Assembly: GCA_045600025.1 (NCBI GenBank)
Contig: JAZRXC010000065.1
Span: forward strand, 1 to 20,283
Direction: 5' to 3'
Source: UBA3774 sp045600025
GTDB lineage: Bacteria > Bacillota > Clostridia > Lachnospirales > Lachnospiraceae
Length of the DNA: 20,283 bases
Position numbers and translations under genes: made by a program. Positions 7,090-14,689 of the stretch are shown piece by piece; within the stretch, counting starts at the first letter, position 1; every line of letters starts with the position of its first letter. The notes under the pieces are model-generated. The model was given only the letters and a program-made list of their open reading frames with translations, searched no databases and was not told where the DNA came from.

Positions 7090-7653
7090 TCAGATACCGG
7101 AATTCTGTTTTGAATCGTCGCCATTTGCAAAATCGCCTGACAGATAAACCGAATTAGGTGTAATAATATAGATCTGAGAAGATATAGGCTGGAAATTACC
7201 ATCCAGTGCATAGCAAGCACCCGCAACAAAGTCAACGACGCGCTGTGCCATATCACGTTTGGAATCGCTGAGTAAAGAATCTTCAAGGTTCAATACAACT
7301 GCCTTTCCTTGCATAAGAATATCACAGATTTCTTTTGTATCATTTACTGATACAGGTTTTATAACGCATACTTCAAAATTTCCGGAACCACCTGAGCGAT
7401 TCATAGAAACAACATTTGAAGGAGTGGGGCGTTTGGGAATAATACGCTCACGAAGAGGTTTCTTTACAGGCTCTTCGTCATACTCATCCTCATCATCAAG
7501 TTCAAGTGCTTCATCTATATCATAGTTACGTCTGGGTGAAGCACTTTTTCCGGTCTCTGAATAATCAAGATCACCGAACTCATCATCGGGTTCGAACTCA
7601 TCATCGGGATCAAATTTAAATGAAGAAACTATTCTATCAAATATTCCGGCCAT
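7090..7653 (-). CDS. sepF: SepF cell-division protein
   Basis: SepF polymerises at the septum, binds FtsZ and anchors it to the membrane. The 187 residues show the expected plan: an N-terminal membrane-binding helix (MAGIFDRIVSSF), a long acidic linker (about 15-62) and the C-terminal SepF domain (about 92-170, VCVIKPVSVNDTKEICDIL to YIITPNSVYLSGD), with the conserved glycine-containing DFVAGACYALDG. AAAGGAGA precedes the ATG. It has its own promoter immediately upstream and is followed by a hairpin, so it may be largely monocistronic. The linker is unusually rich in Asp and Glu, but SepF linkers vary. Confidence 0.92.
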   Translation of the reverse strand: MAGIFDRIVSSFKFDPDDEFEPDDEFGDLDYSETGKSASPRRNYDIDEALELDDEDEYDEEPVKKPLRERIIPKRPTPSNVVSMNRSGGSGNFEVCVIKPVSVNDTKEICDILMQGKAVVLNLEDSLLSDSKRDMAQRVVDFVAGACYALDGNFQPISSQIYIITPNSVYLSGDFANGDDSKQNSGI

Positions 7654-7685
7654 GGGTAATATCTCCTTTAAACAATATCATATAT

Positions 7686-7714
7686 ATTATGCTTTTTTTT
7701 GAGCATTGTGTCAA
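7686..7714 (-). promoter_or_regulatory. sepF promoter
   Basis: On the minus strand TTGACA (7709-7714), a 17-base spacer containing an A8 run, and CATAAT (7686-7691). It starts eight bases after the stop codon of the HlyD-like gene, with no terminator between. Confidence 0.8.
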
Positions 7715-7721
7715 TTGAAAA

Positions 7722-9092
7722 TTATTGATAAATCATCATTCCCTGTGTTCCGTTTTCGCCGTACAGCAAAATGTTGTCATGCGTACCAATACTGTATGAA
7801 ACACCGTTCTTTACTATTGAGTAATTGCCGTCATCGCTCAATATATCAACCACCTTAAACACAGCGAAGCCTTTATTTACATTGTATACTCCGGGGAATG
7901 ATATCTTTTCGGAGACAAGAAATTTCTCCGTTGAGTCAGGTTTAAGCAATATACTTCCGTCTTCTATTTCATCCAAGGCAATATAGCAATAATTATCGTC
8001 TTTGTATAATATCTGCGGGCAAATAAATGATACTGATGCCCGGCCTGAATTATAAACCTCTTTGTTGAATCCTTCCGATACGCTTCCGCCGCCATTTGTA
8101 ATAAGATCAAGCGGTATTTTGTATACTTCCTGATTGATTATTGATGTATCGGGTATCTTCAGGCCTTTTATAGAATCGTTCTTAACAGTAATTGAAAGAT
8201 ACCTGGAATTGCAGTAGTTAATCATGTATTTGGTTAAACTGAGCTTTCCGTAAATGAGCCCGTCAGAACCTGTTATTTCTTCAAATAGCACTGTTGTTGC
8301 AACACCTATCTCATTAAAGACAACGTTTATACGGCTTTTGCCTGAAAGCAACGCTGCTTCCTCAGGAGAAAGCTGAATGTATATTGACCATGTTTCGTCA
8401 GTAATTATTTTACCTACGGCATCACCTTTACTGTACATATTTCCGCCAACGTACTGGTTTTTGTTATAAGATGCTTTGTCAAAATCTTTTGAGGAAATAA
8501 GCGACGGATCATAATTTTCAAATCCGTCAGTATAATATACAACAAGTCCGGAATAGCCGCTCATAGGTGTATGAAACTGAGCGGGATTAACGCCGAGCTC
8601 GGTGAGCTTATCAGCTGATGCAAGCGCAGCTATGGAATACATTTCATACTGAAGCTCTGTTTTTAATCCATATGTAAGATCAAATTTGTCAGATGAATAT
8701 GAGTTGCGGAAATTATATACTTGTCCTGACATCACCGCGGCATCTTTATTACTGATAGCGCTGTTTTCATATGAAGAAATAGCGCTGTTAAACCTTCCGC
8801 TTTCATCTATGCAATAAAAGTTTTCGCCAAGCGATACTCTTGACGCATTCGGCATAAGATAATTCACGTAACCGGAATTTTCCGAAATTACTATCTCTTC
8901 ATTTCTGACTATCAAGCCCGTATAGGTTTTGTCTGATGAGAGCGAAGAAACGTCTCCGACAGTATAAATGATGGGCTTTTCGCGCGTGATATAATTAAAC
9001 GCATGATATGCGAGATAAATAAGAACTATAATGAAAAATATTATAGCAAGAGTTCGTGATAAGCCCCTGCGTGCTTTTTCCTTAACGATCAT
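7722..9092 (-). CDS. Membrane-anchored HlyD-like protein of unknown function
   Basis: A 456-residue protein with a short cytoplasmic N-terminus, one membrane segment (about 13-33) and a large extracytoplasmic part. The region after the helix (YTGLIVRNEEIVISENSGYVNYL) resembles the barrel-sandwich start of HlyD/RND membrane-fusion adaptors, and later beta-rich segments (SIYIQLSPEEAALLSGKSRINVVFNE) fit adaptor beta-barrels. No ABC or RND transporter partner is next to it, so export is doubtful. Comparable proteins next to sepF occur in Clostridia, suggesting an envelope or division role; that is inference. It overlaps the end of rsfS by 11 bases and lacks a good Shine-Dalgarno, implying coupled translation. 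Confidence 0.7.
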   Translation of the reverse strand: MIVKEKARRGLSRTLAIIFFIIVLIYLAYHAFNYITREKPIIYTVGDVSSLSSDKTYTGLIVRNEEIVISENSGYVNYLMPNASRVSLGENFYCIDESGRFNSAISSYENSAISNKDAAVMSGQVYNFRNSYSSDKFDLTYGLKTELQYEMYSIAALASADKLTELGVNPAQFHTPMSGYSGLVVYYTDGFENYDPSLISSKDFDKASYNKNQYVGGNMYSKGDAVGKIITDETWSIYIQLSPEEAALLSGKSRINVVFNEIGVATTVLFEEITGSDGLIYGKLSLTKYMINYCNSRYLSITVKNDSIKGLKIPDTSIINQEVYKIPLDLITNGGGSVSEGFNKEVYNSGRASVSFICPQILYKDDNYCYIALDEIEDGSILLKPDSTEKFLVSEKISFPGVYNVNKGFAVFKVVDILSDDGNYSIVKNGVSYSIGTHDNILLYGENGTQGMMIYQ

Positions 9093-9441
9093 GTTCGGAA
9101 AATTCGTCGGTTATGCTACCGTCGCGCCATATGCGTTCGAGGTCATAAAAACGTCTGTCCTCACGTGAAAAAATATTTATTACAACATCACCGTAATCAA
9201 GCAGTACCCAATTAGCCGCACGATATCCTTCAGTTGAGCGAGGATGGTATCCGGCCTTGGCGAGCTTCTCTGTTGTATTATCCACAAGCGCCTGAACCTG
9301 GCTTGAATTCTCACCGTTTGTAATAATGAAATAATCGGCGATAGTTGAAATTTGGGATATATCAATAACTGTTATATCTGAAGCTTTTTTCTCAGATAAT
9401 GCGTCATATGCAGTTTGAACGAGATTTTTTATGTTATCCAT
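9082..9441 (-). CDS. rsfS: Ribosome silencing factor RsfS
   Basis: RsfS binds L14 on the 50S subunit and blocks subunit joining under starvation. The 119 residues match the family length, with the characteristic ADYFIITNG (about 35-43), DNTTEKL, WVLLDYGDVVINIFS and a DLERIW C-terminal segment. The start is ATG 9441 with AGAGGA upstream; a longer in-frame ATG at 9561 would extend far into the upstream gene and is rejected. It overlaps nadD-yqeK by eight bases (ATGGATAA) and the HlyD-like gene by 11. Confidence 0.93.
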   Translation of the reverse strand: MDNIKNLVQTAYDALSEKKASDITVIDISQISTIADYFIITNGENSSQVQALVDNTTEKLAKAGYHPRSTEGYRAANWVLLDYGDVVINIFSREDRRFYDLERIWRDGSITDEFSEHDR

Positions 9442-10462
9442 GTGTTTGTCCTCTGTAATAATTATACACTTCGAGTGCTCGTGCGTCAATCTCACGGCCT
9501 GTTCTTGCAAGATATCCGAACTCGGCAAAATATGATTCAAGAAGTGCATTGTCAATGTCAACTCGTGCCATATTTCGTAGGTCTACCAGCCCCGGATAGT
9601 CAGGAAATTCTCTTCCGGGTTCAATAAAATCTGCCACAAAAATTATCTTTTCCAGAAGGCTCATTCCTATACGTCCGAGAGTATGATTTTCAATGGAATT
9701 CAGTATATCTGCGTCTTTTTCGTTATAGTACTCTTCTGCTATTTGTCTGCCAAAAGGGGCGTGCCTCAGCGCGCCTGAGTAAGGTTTTCCTACATCATGC
9801 AAGAGTCCTGCTCGGTATGCTTTTTCAGGATCCCCGCCGAGTTTTTCTGCCATATCTTTTGCTGTATCAGCAACGCCTATGCTGTGTATATATCTATGCT
9901 CATCAAGTTCTGCGGCGAGTCGCTTTTTTATTATCTCATATGAAAGATTTTCCTGATATAAAGCATATGCGGTTATATAATTCATGACCGATTCTGATAT
10001 GTCATGGCTATATCCGTTTTTCTTTATTTCATCACGTATTATTGTTGAAGAAATATCATCCATTCTGGCAAATGATATTATTTTTGCATATTGTTTTATT
10101 TCATCATATCCTTGCCAGCCGGGCATTTTTTTCGCTGTGTCTTCTCCTGCAAGTATATACAGTTCGGCATCCGGATTTAACGACTTGTATTCAAGTATGG
10201 TTTCAACCGTATACATCGGCTTCTTTGATTTAGTTTCAATATCGGAAACAGAAAACTTCGGCTCATCGCATACTGCAATTTTCAGCATATTATATCTGTG
10301 CACCGGGAGCGCTCCCGGATGCTTTTTGTTATGTTCTACAGGCATGCCCGACGGTATAAAACAAATTTCATCAAGCCCATATGCAGATAAGGCGGCTTTT
10401 GCCGCCTTTATATGTGCATTATGCACGGGATCAAATGTTCCGAAAAACAGTCCTGTTTTCAT
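9434..10462 (-). CDS. nadD-yqeK: Fused nicotinate-mononucleotide adenylyltransferase / YqeK Ap4A hydrolase
   Basis: One 342-residue frame joins two enzymes usually encoded by adjacent genes. Residues 1-170 are a NadD nucleotidyltransferase (FGTFDPVHNAH at 7-17, SSTIIR at 138-143) of NAD synthesis. Residues 174-342 are a YqeK HD hydrolase of symmetrical Ap4A, with metal ligands His193, His222-Asp223, His260 and Asp278. The NadD half looks short: about 20 residues between the VxRP-type strand and the SST.IR motif of Bacillus NadD are absent, and the usual PPHK is PVEHNKKH. No frameshift or stop occurs at the junction. It overlaps yhbY by four bases and rsfS by eight. The YqeK assignment is strong; full NadD activity is probable. 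Confidence 0.88.
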   Translation of the reverse strand: MKTGLFFGTFDPVHNAHIKAAKAALSAYGLDEICFIPSGMPVEHNKKHPGALPVHRYNMLKIAVCDEPKFSVSDIETKSKKPMYTVETILEYKSLNPDAELYILAGEDTAKKMPGWQGYDEIKQYAKIISFARMDDISSTIIRDEIKKNGYSHDISESVMNYITAYALYQENLSYEIIKKRLAAELDEHRYIHSIGVADTAKDMAEKLGGDPEKAYRAGLLHDVGKPYSGALRHAPFGRQIAEEYYNEKDADILNSIENHTLGRIGMSLLEKIIFVADFIEPGREFPDYPGLVDLRNMARVDIDNALLESYFAEFGYLARTGREIDARALEVYNYYRGQTHG

Positions 10463-10752
10463 TCAAACGTAATCTTTCTGTCCTTAGGATCTTTTGCCTG
10501 TTTGTAAAGTATAATCTTTCTGCCGATTACCCTTACGACTTCACTATGTGTGCGTTCTGCAGTGGTCTGCGCAAGCTCATTTAAGTCATCAAGACAGTTC
10601 TTCTGCACATTTACTTTAATCAGTTCATGTGTATTAAATGCTTCCGCTATTGACTGTGTTGTCTCAGGACTCATTCCTGTTTTGCCTATCTGGCAGATTG
10701 GTTCTATCTTCTGCGCAAGGCTCATGAGATAGCTTCTTTGCTTACTTGTCAT
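10459..10752 (-). CDS. yhbY: YhbY-type CRM-domain RNA-binding protein
   Basis: A 97-residue single CRM (YhbY) domain protein that associates with pre-50S ribosomal particles. The start TSKQRSYLMSLAQKIEPICQ leads into the GKTGMSP loop (23-29; GxxG RNA-binding motif), followed by ELIKVNVQKNC and VVRVIGRKIILYK. GGAGA precedes the ATG. It sits 11 bases after obgE and overlaps nadD-yqeK by four bases, a common arrangement in Clostridia that links ribosome assembly factors. Confidence 0.92.
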   Translation of the reverse strand: MTSKQRSYLMSLAQKIEPICQIGKTGMSPETTQSIAEAFNTHELIKVNVQKNCLDDLNELAQTTAERTHSEVVRVIGRKIILYKQAKDPKDRKITFE

Positions 10753-10763
10753 AATTTTCTCCG

Positions 10764-12047
10764 TTAATCGTAGTATTCAAATGAATGTCCATACATGCGG
10801 ACGGTATCGCCTTCTTTGATGCCCTGATCAATGAGAGCTTGCTGTATACCTCTGTCCTTTATGAAACTTTGGAAGAATATAAATCCCCTTTCGCTTTCAA
10901 GATTGGTGTATCCGAGCATTTTTTCTATCATCGGTCCTTCTACTACAAATTCGCCATTCTTGCCGCGAGTTATCGAATAAGGAAGGTTTTCTTCAACATC
11001 TTCGTATTCGAATTCTTTTTCGAAATGCAGCGGTTTATCGGGGAGTGTTTTCCTCATTTCGTTTATAGCATATAAGAACTCAGTCACGCCTTCACCTGTA
11101 GCCGCAGATATAAGATATACAGGTATATTTAACTCATCTGTTACTTTCTTGAGTTTAGTTAAGGCTTCATTTCTTGATTCTTCATCCATCAAATCTGCTT
11201 TATTTGCGCCGCATATCTGGGGCAAATGCGCGAGGTCTTCGTTATACTTGGAAAGTTCCGAATTGATTGTCTTTATGTCTTCGCCGGGATCTCTTCCTTC
11301 GCTACCGGATAAATCTACAAGGTGCACAAGCAATCTTGTTCTTTCTATGTGTTTTAGGAATCTGTGTCCGAGGCCCAGACCTTCAGATGCGCCCTCTATA
11401 AGTCCCGGGATATCCGCCATGACAAATGTTTCGCCGTCGGGCAGCTGCACTACTCCGAGGTTCGGGGATATAGTTGTGAAATGATAATTGGCTATCTTGG
11501 GTTTGGCATTGGTTGTTCTTGAGAGAAATGTTGATTTTCCTACGTTCGGATAACCTATCAGGCCTACGTCCGCTATTACTTTCAGTTCAAGTATTACATC
11601 AAGTTCCTGCGCGGGTTTACCGGGCTTGGCATATAGCGGTGCCTGCATAGTTGATGTAGCATAGTGCATATTTCCGGTTCCGCCCGCTCCGCCTTTTAAT
11701 ATGGTTTCCCTCATGCAGTCGCCGGACATATCAGCTATTACTTTACCGCTTTCAGCTTCTCTTATAACAGTACCTTCGGGTACTTTTATAATCAGGTCTT
11801 CTCCATTTGCGCCGTGGCGTCTTCTTTTGCTACCTTCCTGTCCACTCTCGGCAACATATTTTCTGACATGCTTAAAGTCAGCGAGAGTATTAAGGCCTTT
11901 ATCTACTTCGAAGATTATATCTCCGCCTTTTCCGCCATCGCCGCCGTCAGGACCTCCGTCAGGAACGTACAGTTCTCTTCTGAAGCTTACGTGTCCGTCC
12001 CCGCCTTTTCCTGATTTTATATATATTTTTGCATAGTCTGCAAACAT
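10764..12047 (-). CDS. obgE: Obg GTPase with C-terminal OCT domain
   Basis: An essential GTPase of 50S assembly and stress signalling. The 427 residues comprise the glycine-rich Obg fold (about 1-158, KGGDGHVSFRRE, PDGGPDGGDGGKGG), the G domain (G1 GYPNVGKST 165-173, switch II ADIPGLIEGA 211-220, G4 NKAD) and the OCT domain found in Gram-positives (about 360-427, FVVEGPMIEKML). The start is ATG 12047, preceded by AAGGAAGA; an in-frame ATG at 12077 lies inside the terminator stem region and is rejected. A strong terminator lies directly upstream, so the gene depends on read-through or an unseen promoter in rpmA. Confidence 0.95.
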   Translation of the reverse strand: MFADYAKIYIKSGKGGDGHVSFRRELYVPDGGPDGGDGGKGGDIIFEVDKGLNTLADFKHVRKYVAESGQEGSKRRRHGANGEDLIIKVPEGTVIREAESGKVIADMSGDCMRETILKGGAGGTGNMHYATSTMQAPLYAKPGKPAQELDVILELKVIADVGLIGYPNVGKSTFLSRTTNAKPKIANYHFTTISPNLGVVQLPDGETFVMADIPGLIEGASEGLGLGHRFLKHIERTRLLVHLVDLSGSEGRDPGEDIKTINSELSKYNEDLAHLPQICGANKADLMDEESRNEALTKLKKVTDELNIPVYLISAATGEGVTEFLYAINEMRKTLPDKPLHFEKEFEYEDVEENLPYSITRGKNGEFVVEGPMIEKMLGYTNLESERGFIFFQSFIKDRGIQQALIDQGIKEGDTVRMYGHSFEYYD

Positions 12048-12058
12048 AATGTCTTCCT

Positions 12059-12089
12059 TAAAAAACAGGCGGCGCATTTAGGCGCCGCC
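12059..12089 (-). terminator. Strong intrinsic terminator between rpmA and obgE
   Basis: Minus-strand stem of eight G/C pairs, GGCGGCGC (12082-12089) with GCGCCGCC (12068-12075), a six-base loop, then TG and six T (12060-12065). It ends about 12 bases before the obgE ATG and only a few bases before its Shine-Dalgarno. Confidence 0.85.
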
Positions 12090-12098
12090 GTATAATTA

Positions 12099-12362
12099 TC
12101 AGTTTTCTTCTTTCGGATATACAGATACCTGCTTCTTGTCTCTTCCGAGTCTTTCGTATCTTACTACTCCATCGGTGAGTGCGAAGAGTGTATCATCTCC
12201 TCCGCGGCCTACATTTGTTCCGGGATGGATCTTAGTTCCGCGCTGTCTGTAGAGAATATTTCCGGCGAGGACAAACTGTCCGTCAGCTCTTTTTGCGCCT
12301 AATCGCTTCGCCTCGGAATCTCTACCGTTCTTAGTAGAACCGACACCTTTTTTATGAGCCAT
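12099..12362 (-). CDS. rpmA: 50S ribosomal protein L27, without N-terminal extension
   Basis: L27 sits at the peptidyl-transferase centre, its N-terminus reaching the P site. The 87 residues begin directly at MAHKKGVGSTKNGRDSEAKR. In most Firmicutes the protein starts with a short leader ending LQFFA that Prp protease removes before AHKKG; here the start codon replaces that leader. AGGAGG lies immediately upstream of ATG 12362, and the in-frame codons further upstream encode no LQFFA-like segment. The prp gene normally found between rplU and rpmA is absent, as only 39 bases separate them. Confidence 0.95.
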   Translation of the reverse strand: MAHKKGVGSTKNGRDSEAKRLGAKRADGQFVLAGNILYRQRGTKIHPGTNVGRGGDDTLFALTDGVVRYERLGRDKKQVSVYPKEEN

Positions 12363-12401
12363 AATATTTCCTCCTAACGAATAATAGAAAATCCCGTGGG
12401 A

Positions 12402-12710
12402 TTACTTAACAATAGCATCAATCTTGAACTCTGTATAAGGCTGTCTGTGGCCGTTCTTCTTGTGGTAGCCGGACTTTCTCTTATACTTGTACACGATAAT
12501 CTTCTTGCCCTTACCCTGCTTCTGAGCGGTAGCCTTAACTACTGCACCGGCAACGGTAGGATTACCGATAGTGAGTTCACCATCATTAACTGCAAGTACT
12601 TCAGTGAATTCATAAGCTGCACCGTCTTCTACATCGAGCTTCTCAACGCGAATAACGTCACCTTCTGATACCTTGTACTGCTTGCTTCCTGTTGCAATAA
12701 TTGCGTACAT
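12402..12710 (-). CDS. rplU: 50S ribosomal protein L21
   Basis: The 102 residues have normal length. The start MYAIIATGSKQYKVSEGD and the C-terminal signature YKYKRKSGYHKKNGHRQPYTE with the KI.AI ending are diagnostic of L21, a 23S rRNA-binding protein. AAGGAGGG precedes the ATG. It is the first gene after a promoter and an L21-type leader and is followed at 39 bases by rpmA. A small hairpin (12390-12403) overlaps its stop codon, too weak to call a terminator. Confidence 0.96.
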   Translation of the reverse strand: MYAIIATGSKQYKVSEGDVIRVEKLDVEDGAAYEFTEVLAVNDGELTIGNPTVAGAVVKATAQKQGKGKKIIVYKYKRKSGYHKKNGHRQPYTEFKIDAIVK

Positions 12711-12800
12711 GTTTATACCCTCCTTGTTTCAGTACTCGCCAATTACGGTGGTCCGAAAGGACACTTAGACCTATTTGAGCGGCTTTTGCCTAAAAGGCAC
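12711..12800 (-). promoter_or_regulatory. L21-type mRNA leader of rplU
   Basis: About 90 transcribed bases between the rplU promoter and its ATG contain three small hairpin elements: GGC/GCC (12781-12790), TGCC/GGCA (12787-12799) and GTCC/GGAC (12751-12762). Location and hairpin content fit the Firmicutes L21 leader, thought to mediate autoregulation by L21. The match is by position and general structure, not by a covariance-model search. Confidence 0.65.
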
Positions 12801-12806
12801 CAAAGC

Positions 12807-12836
12807 ATAATATCACAAATATCTAATTAAAGTCAA
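12807..12836 (-). promoter_or_regulatory. rplU-rpmA promoter
   Basis: On the minus strand TTGACT (12831-12836), an 18-base spacer and TATTAT (12807-12812) preceded by TGA, i.e. an extended -10. It lies about 35 bases after the rng stop; no terminator separates rng from it, so read-through from upstream is also possible. Confidence 0.75.
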
Positions 12837-12866
12837 GAAAAATATCTTGTTTTGTAATTATTTCCG

Positions 12867-13991
12867 CTACTGCAACATCTGCTCTTTTAGTGGCTTATAT
12901 ACTTTCTTGCGAGTCAGTTCAACCAATCCGAGTTTTGTTACATCTGCATAAGTAGCGGGGATCGGATCTTCCTTTAATTTACGCTTCAGAGTGGAAACTA
13001 TCTCTTCCATTTTGTGCTCATTATCCATGTTTATAAAATCGATAATTACAATACCGGATATGTTGCGAAGGCGTAACTGCCTTGCCGTTTCCTCGGCGGC
13101 TTCTTTATTTGTGACGAAATAAGTCTGCTGCGCTATTCTTCCGCTTTCATTCTTGCCGGTATTAACATCAATAACCGTCATGGCTTCTGTCGGGGAAATG
13201 ACAAGATATCCGCCGCTCTTTAGCCATACGCGTTCAGATAGCGCATCGGAAATGGCTGTTTCAATTTTATAAAGCTGGGAAAGAGAAACCTTTTTGTCCT
13301 CATATAAAGAGCAGTTAACGGATGGAAACAGCGTTTTTATTTGATTGTAAATATCCGAAATATCGGTAACTACTTCGCGGTCAGAAGACAAATCGCGAAG
13401 TTTTGTCAAATAATAGGTATTACCGGAATGTAGAATTCCGGTAGAAGGCATATATGTAGCCTGTTTTCTGATTTCCTTAATCAGTGCAATTTCAGAATAA
13501 GCTTCATCAAGGATTTCTTCTTCAGTAGCCTCTTTTGAATTTGTGCGAAGGACAAAAGAAAACTCATCATCGTAAGAAAAAGTGGAGTCAAATGTCTGCG
13601 CGATTCTAAAGCGGCGCTCATCATAATCAAGCTTAGCTGAAATCTGAAGACTGTAAGGCCCTTCAGTTACAACAACATAGCGTCCGGGGATAGACAGGCG
13701 GTCGGTGACTTCATACGACTTAGTCTTAATAGCCTCAGTTTTTACTTGAACCGGAATCATGTCTCCGACCTTAATCTTCTGTTTCTTTGAAAGAGACATA
13801 TAGCAGACGGTTCCGCCTATATCGATAAAAGCAGCATCAATATTTTCGGAAATTTTATCAACACGACCAAGATAAATATCGTCAATATTCACTCCAGACG
13901 GAGTCTCAAAATTAAGAGACATGATTTTATCATTTTCGTATTCCGCTGTAAGAACGCCTTGATTGTAAGAAGTAATAATCAGTTTATTCAA
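12867..13991 (-). CDS. rng: Ribonuclease G/E family endonuclease, short form
   Basis: A single-strand-specific endoribonuclease of RNA processing and decay. The 374 residues contain an S1-type domain (about 36-85, DDIYLGRVDKISENIDAAFIDI) and the DNase I-like catalytic region, with metal ligands Asp275 in TVIDVNTGK and Asp318 in IIDFINM. It ends at LGLVELTRKKVYKPLKEQ, just where RNase E/G normally continue into the CPxC zinc link and small domain, both missing. The stop is followed by further stops rather than a shifted continuation, so this is a natural short form. The start overlaps the DUF2344 gene by four bases. Confidence 0.87.
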   Translation of the reverse strand: MNKLIITSYNQGVLTAEYENDKIMSLNFETPSGVNIDDIYLGRVDKISENIDAAFIDIGGTVCYMSLSKKQKIKVGDMIPVQVKTEAIKTKSYEVTDRLSIPGRYVVVTEGPYSLQISAKLDYDERRFRIAQTFDSTFSYDDEFSFVLRTNSKEATEEEILDEAYSEIALIKEIRKQATYMPSTGILHSGNTYYLTKLRDLSSDREVVTDISDIYNQIKTLFPSVNCSLYEDKKVSLSQLYKIETAISDALSERVWLKSGGYLVISPTEAMTVIDVNTGKNESGRIAQQTYFVTNKEAAEETARQLRLRNISGIVIIDFINMDNEHKMEEIVSTLKRKLKEDPIPATYADVTKLGLVELTRKKVYKPLKEQMLQ

Positions 13992-14689
13992 AATTCCTCT
14001 CCTATCTGATCCATTCGAACAAGATTATCTCCATCATATGTAAACATATCCAGGCGAATGATATCCACATTGCCCTTGTTGAATTCATCTTCAGTACATA
14101 TTTCTCTGTCACAGTAAGAATAGTAAGCATCCATCACGCTCTCGGGCTTAAGATTAGCTCTGCTGCCGGCACTGAGAATTAGATAGAGCGCTCCCCCTGC
14201 AAACTCATAAGAAAGAATCATGGGGCGAATATTAACATCTGCCTCGCTGCGCTTAGTTTCTTTATGGACAATGATTTCACTCTGAGTATAAAACTCCGAA
14301 AACTTCTGTTCGTCGATTTTAAGTGCATCCGCGGTTTTTATCTCATAGCATGCTGCATAAAGCGAAGCCATGGCATTCATTTTGCTGTCATCCGGAATTT
14401 TTCTGACACTGATAATCTCAAAGCCTTCCGTCATAACACTATTCAGACGGTTTTTAATATCCGCTGAAGAAACAGCGCTGTTAAGTTCAATGTCAAAATA
14501 CTCGCCGACAGAGGTATATCCGAGACCAAGCGGTGACGCAAAAGACATAATAGGATGAGGGTTAAAGCCCTGCGAATAAGACATATCAATGCCTGCCCTT
14601 CTGAGAGCTTTTTGAAAATAGCGCATAACATCAAGATGGCCGATATATCTGAGATCACCTAATTTTGTAAATCTTATCCTAATTTTCAC
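13988..14689 (-). CDS. DUF2344 (TIGR03936-like) radical-SAM-linked protein
   Basis: A 233-residue protein of the DUF2344 family, recognisable by its start KIRIRFTKLGDLRYIGHLD, MSYSQGFNPHPIMSFASPL and LGYTSVGEYFDI. In many bacteria the domain is fused to, or sits next to, the radical SAM protein found immediately upstream here; its biochemical role is not established. The start is GTG 14687-14689, because GGAGGAGG lies eight bases upstream and family N-termini begin at this point; the longer ATG frame lies within the radical SAM coding sequence. It overlaps that gene by 11 bases and rng by four. Confidence 0.85.
   Translation of the reverse strand: MKIRIRFTKLGDLRYIGHLDVMRYFQKALRRAGIDMSYSQGFNPHPIMSFASPLGLGYTSVGEYFDIELNSAVSSADIKNRLNSVMTEGFEIISVRKIPDDSKMNAMASLYAACYEIKTADALKIDEQKFSEFYTQSEIIVHKETKRSEADVNIRPMILSYEFAGGALYLILSAGSRANLKPESVMDAYYSYCDREICTEDEFNKGNVDIIRLDMFTYDGDNLVRMDQIGEEF

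Noticed and set aside
9984..10472. Plus-strand open frame of 162 codons
   Set aside because: Antisense to the well-supported nadD-yqeK gene, with no ribosome binding site and no recognisable domain.
11701..12036. Plus-strand frame rich in Pro and Ser opposite obgE
   Set aside because: Composition is the complement of the glycine-rich Obg domain; it is not a gene.
12048..12077. Start of obgE at an upstream ATG
   Set aside because: The extra ten codons are formed by the terminator hairpin; the family starts at MFADYAKIYI.
12390..12403. Small hairpin over the rplU stop codon as a terminator
   Set aside because: Stem of five or six pairs with a two- to four-base loop and no proper T run; rpmA follows at once and is expected to be co-transcribed.
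12396..12668. Plus-strand open frame opposite rplU
   Set aside because: Shadow of the ribosomal gene; no promoter or ribosome binding site.
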